The notes beneath the pieces were generated by a model. The model was not told the origin of the DNA, did no database searches, and saw only the letters and a program-made list of their open reading frames with translations. 64,000 bases of DNA, from positions 28,344-92,343 of the IMG/VR virus record IMGVR_UViG_3300042377_000625; one strand, written 5' to 3'. The position numbers and the translations under genes are program-made. Positions 62,166-64,000 of this stretch are shown here, in pieces. The stretch's first letter is position 1; every line of letters begins with the position of its first letter. The DNA comes from a virus.

Positions 62166-63329
62166 ATGGCAGATTTACCAATATCCTCACTCCCCTTAGC
62201 ATCAACAGGTTATTCAGACTCGTTGTTGGCAATCGTTAATTATAACCCTATAAGTTCTGGAAGGACTGAAGCAATATATTTTTCATCATTTACGGGTTCT
62301 AATATTAGTATTTCGGCAAATACGGGGTTAGGTGTTGATGGTGGTGTATTATACACAACTTATAATACCTTATTAGACCCTACGATTTCTATGGCAAGTG
62401 CCGTTGGTGGATTATCAGGAGGAACCACCGTTGCTCAATTATCGGGTAAAACTTTTGTTTCGTTGTTTGACGAGTTACTATTCCCGACAGAACCCCCAAC
62501 ATATACAATACCAACAATATCAATAGGAGGTGTATCAAATTCAACTGTTGAGGTTGGGTCAAATCTCACCTCAAATATAACGGTTTCTGCGGTTAAAAAT
62601 GATGCAGGAATTTATAATCAACTTAGGATTTTTAGAGATGGGACACCGATTTTAACTGACACAACATTATCAAGTTCATCGGCAACAGACATACCAGCAC
62701 AATTCGGTTATACGGATTTAAACAATCCAAATTCGGGATTCACAATAAGTCCATCCCCATATACCGATAGTTATACTATACCAGCACCAACAGGTGGTAA
62801 TCAGTCTACGACAACAACTTATAATGCCGATGGTAATTATCTTGCGGGAGTTGTTAAAAAAAATAATAAAGGTGTTAATGATACTCGAACCCCGTTAGTT
62901 AGAAGTACTAACGCACCTCAAGACTCGTCAAATAATTTTGCAACTTCGGTGGTGACGTATACAGGTATCTATCCATTTTTCTATGGGGTATCAAGTACAT
63001 TACCAAACGCAAGTAGTATCTCAAGTGCAATACAAGCAAACTCGGCAAATAAAGTTCTATCTTCCGCATCAGGAACTATTAATATCACATTCGCCGCATC
63101 GTCCGAATATCTATGGTTTGCTCACTTTTCAAATTATACTGACAAAACTGTTTGGTTTGTTGACTCATTGAATAGTGGTGGTATTGGTGGAAGTGGTAAT
63201 TTATTTGGGTCACCGATAATTCAATCGGTTACAAGTCCTAGCAGCTACTGGAGTAGCATAAATTTTGATATTTATATTTCTAATTATCAAACAACTACAA
63301 CGGGCGTAATGCAACTAAGAAATTCTTAA
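62166..63329 (+). CDS. Tail-fibre protein
   Basis: 387 residues, Ser/Thr/Asn-rich and beta-strand in character. The start MADLPISSLPLASTGYSDSL resembles virion-anchoring N-termini of Bacteroidota phage fibres and loosely the start of fibre 1 at 33540. A middle Ig-like domain (about 110-190, TYTIPTISIGGVSNSTVEVG) and a C-terminal domain with GTINITFAASSEYLWFAHF follow, which may be the tip. No signal peptide. Four bases separate it from the next fibre gene. Confidence 0.78.
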   Translation: MADLPISSLPLASTGYSDSLLAIVNYNPISSGRTEAIYFSSFTGSNISISANTGLGVDGGVLYTTYNTLLDPTISMASAVGGLSGGTTVAQLSGKTFVSLFDELLFPTEPPTYTIPTISIGGVSNSTVEVGSNLTSNITVSAVKNDAGIYNQLRIFRDGTPILTDTTLSSSSATDIPAQFGYTDLNNPNSGFTISPSPYTDSYTIPAPTGGNQSTTTTYNADGNYLAGVVKKNNKGVNDTRTPLVRSTNAPQDSSNNFATSVVTYTGIYPFFYGVSSTLPNASSISSAIQANSANKVLSSASGTINITFAASSEYLWFAHFSNYTDKTVWFVDSLNSGGIGGSGNLFGSPIIQSVTSPSSYWSSINFDIYISNYQTTTTGVMQLRNS

Positions 63330-63333
63330 AGAT

Positions 63334-64000
63334 ATGGGTATTATAATAAATGATAATTTAACAACTTTTTCACCAAAACCATTAGATAGTAGGTTTGGGC
63401 CATATTCTAGTACAACATTTGCTAACACCAGTGTTATTACCGCAAATAGATATATTGGATTAACTGTGGGTATTTTAACGGGAGTAACTGATATTGTTGA
63501 ATATTGGTATCTTAGTGGTATTACCGACTTAGATTTAGTCTTAAAAACCTCAGGTGGTGGAACTGGTACTTCAGGAACTTCAGGAACCTCAGGGTCAAGT
63601 GGTGAAAGCGGAACTTCAGGAGAGAATGGAACTTCAGGCGAGAATGGAACTTCAGGCGAGAATGGAACTTCAGGCGAGAATGGAACTTCAGGTGAGAATG
63701 GAACTTCGGGTGAGAATGGAACTTCGGGAGAGAATGGAACTTCGGGTGAAAGTGGAACTTCGGGAGAGAATGGAACTTCGGGTGAGAGCGGTACTAGCGG
63801 ATTAAGTGGTACTTCAGGTGAAAGCGGAACTTCAGGTGAAAGCGGAACTTCGGGAGAGAATGGAACATCAGGTGAGAATGGAACTTCAGGTGAGAATGGA
63901 ACTTCAGGTGAGAGCGGTACTTCAGGTGAGAGCGGTACTTCAGGTGAGAGCGGTACTAGCGGATTAAGTGGAACTTCAGGTGAAAGAGGAACTAGCGGAT
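63334..64000 (+). CDS. Collagen-like tail-fibre protein 3, N-terminal part
   Basis: The frame starts at ATG 63334 and is open to the window end, so the gene is cut off. Residues 1-77 are a small beta domain (MGIIINDNLTTFSPKPLD...DIVEYWYLSG). Gly-X-Y triplets begin at about residue 78 and continue through the last base. Here the dominant triplets are GTS, GEN and GES, with Glu in the second position and occasionally GER. This differs from fibre 1 (Asp, third position) and fibre 2 (Arg, third position). It lies 4 bp after the preceding fibre gene and is probably co-transcribed with it. Confidence 0.9.
   Translation, partial: MGIIINDNLTTFSPKPLDSRFGPYSSTTFANTSVITANRYIGLTVGILTGVTDIVEYWYLSGITDLDLVLKTSGGGTGTSGTSGTSGSSGESGTSGENGTSGENGTSGENGTSGENGTSGENGTSGENGTSGENGTSGESGTSGENGTSGESGTSGLSGTSGESGTSGESGTSGENGTSGENGTSGENGTSGESGTSGESGTSGESGTSGLSGTSGERGTSG
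63565..64000 (+). repeat. Gly-X-Y coding repeat of fibre 3
   Basis: An 18-bp unit GGAACTTCAGGCGAGAAT (Gly-Thr-Ser-Gly-Glu-Asn) is repeated with little DNA divergence, unlike the more scrambled repeats of fibres 1 and 2. It continues past the window. Confidence 0.92.

Noticed and set aside
63269-63276. TATTTATA inside the end of the fibre gene at 62166
   Set aside because: It lies 57 bp before the next start but within coding sequence, and similar boxes occur by chance in this AT-rich genome. The gene at 63334 is probably co-transcribed with 62166.

Overview
This window looks like part of the genome of a large tailed phage (myovirus type) that infects a member of the Bacteroidota, probably a flavobacterium. 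The main evidence is a T4 gp23-type major capsid protein preceded by a scaffold-like gene, a gp5-like baseplate OB-fold protein, a probable late sigma factor, PhoH and dUTPase. Bacteroidota as host is inferred from the AT-rich sequence, A-rich translation starts without Shine-Dalgarno sites, a secreted protein with the typical ...FAQ signal-peptide end, and two host-like promoter boxes of the TAnnTTTG type. No tRNA, integrase, insertion sequence or CRISPR array was seen.

Layout: (1) 1-6.6 kb: scaffold C-terminus, major capsid protein, then four proteins whose N-termini look like capsid-targeting peptides ending in (L/I)xE. Their bodies resemble an RNase fold, an annexin-like repeat, a peptidoglycan-binding domain and an OmpA-like domain. 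Inserted among them are a minus-strand methylglyoxal synthase and a probable antisense-strand small RNA. (2) 6.6-13.9 kb, minus: a secreted protein, then tail and baseplate structural genes. (3) 13.9-25.7 kb, minus: sigma factor, PhoH, dUTPase, exonuclease and a first block of sugar genes (six glycosyltransferase-like proteins, nucleotidyltransferase, DegT-type aminotransferase, O-acetyltransferase, MaoC-like hydratase, methyltransferase). (4) 25.8-28.5 kb, minus: small virion-type genes including a WYL-like protein. (5) 28.5-50.7 kb, plus: adhesin and tail-fibre genes, including two giant proteins of 2550 and 3117 residues made mostly of proline-free Gly-X-Y repeats. (6) 50.7-61.4 kb, minus: a second glycosylation operon, with a TibC/BAHT-like protein O-heptosyltransferase, two FkbM methyltransferases and several multidomain glycosyltransferases. 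(7) 61.5-64 kb, plus: more fibre genes; the last one, another Gly-X-Y protein, runs off the window.

How it may fit together: nearly every operon of structural genes, on either strand, is preceded by a TATTTAT(A/T) box in the same orientation as the gene. The metabolic and sugar operons lack it. The box is a candidate late promoter for the sigma factor encoded at 13889-14638. The two sugar operons flank the Ser/Thr-rich fibres, and one encodes an enzyme of a family known to O-glycosylate serines on surface proteins. The strongest system-level hypothesis is therefore a phage-encoded pathway that glycosylates its own collagen-like fibres. Modification of host surface glycans is the main alternative.
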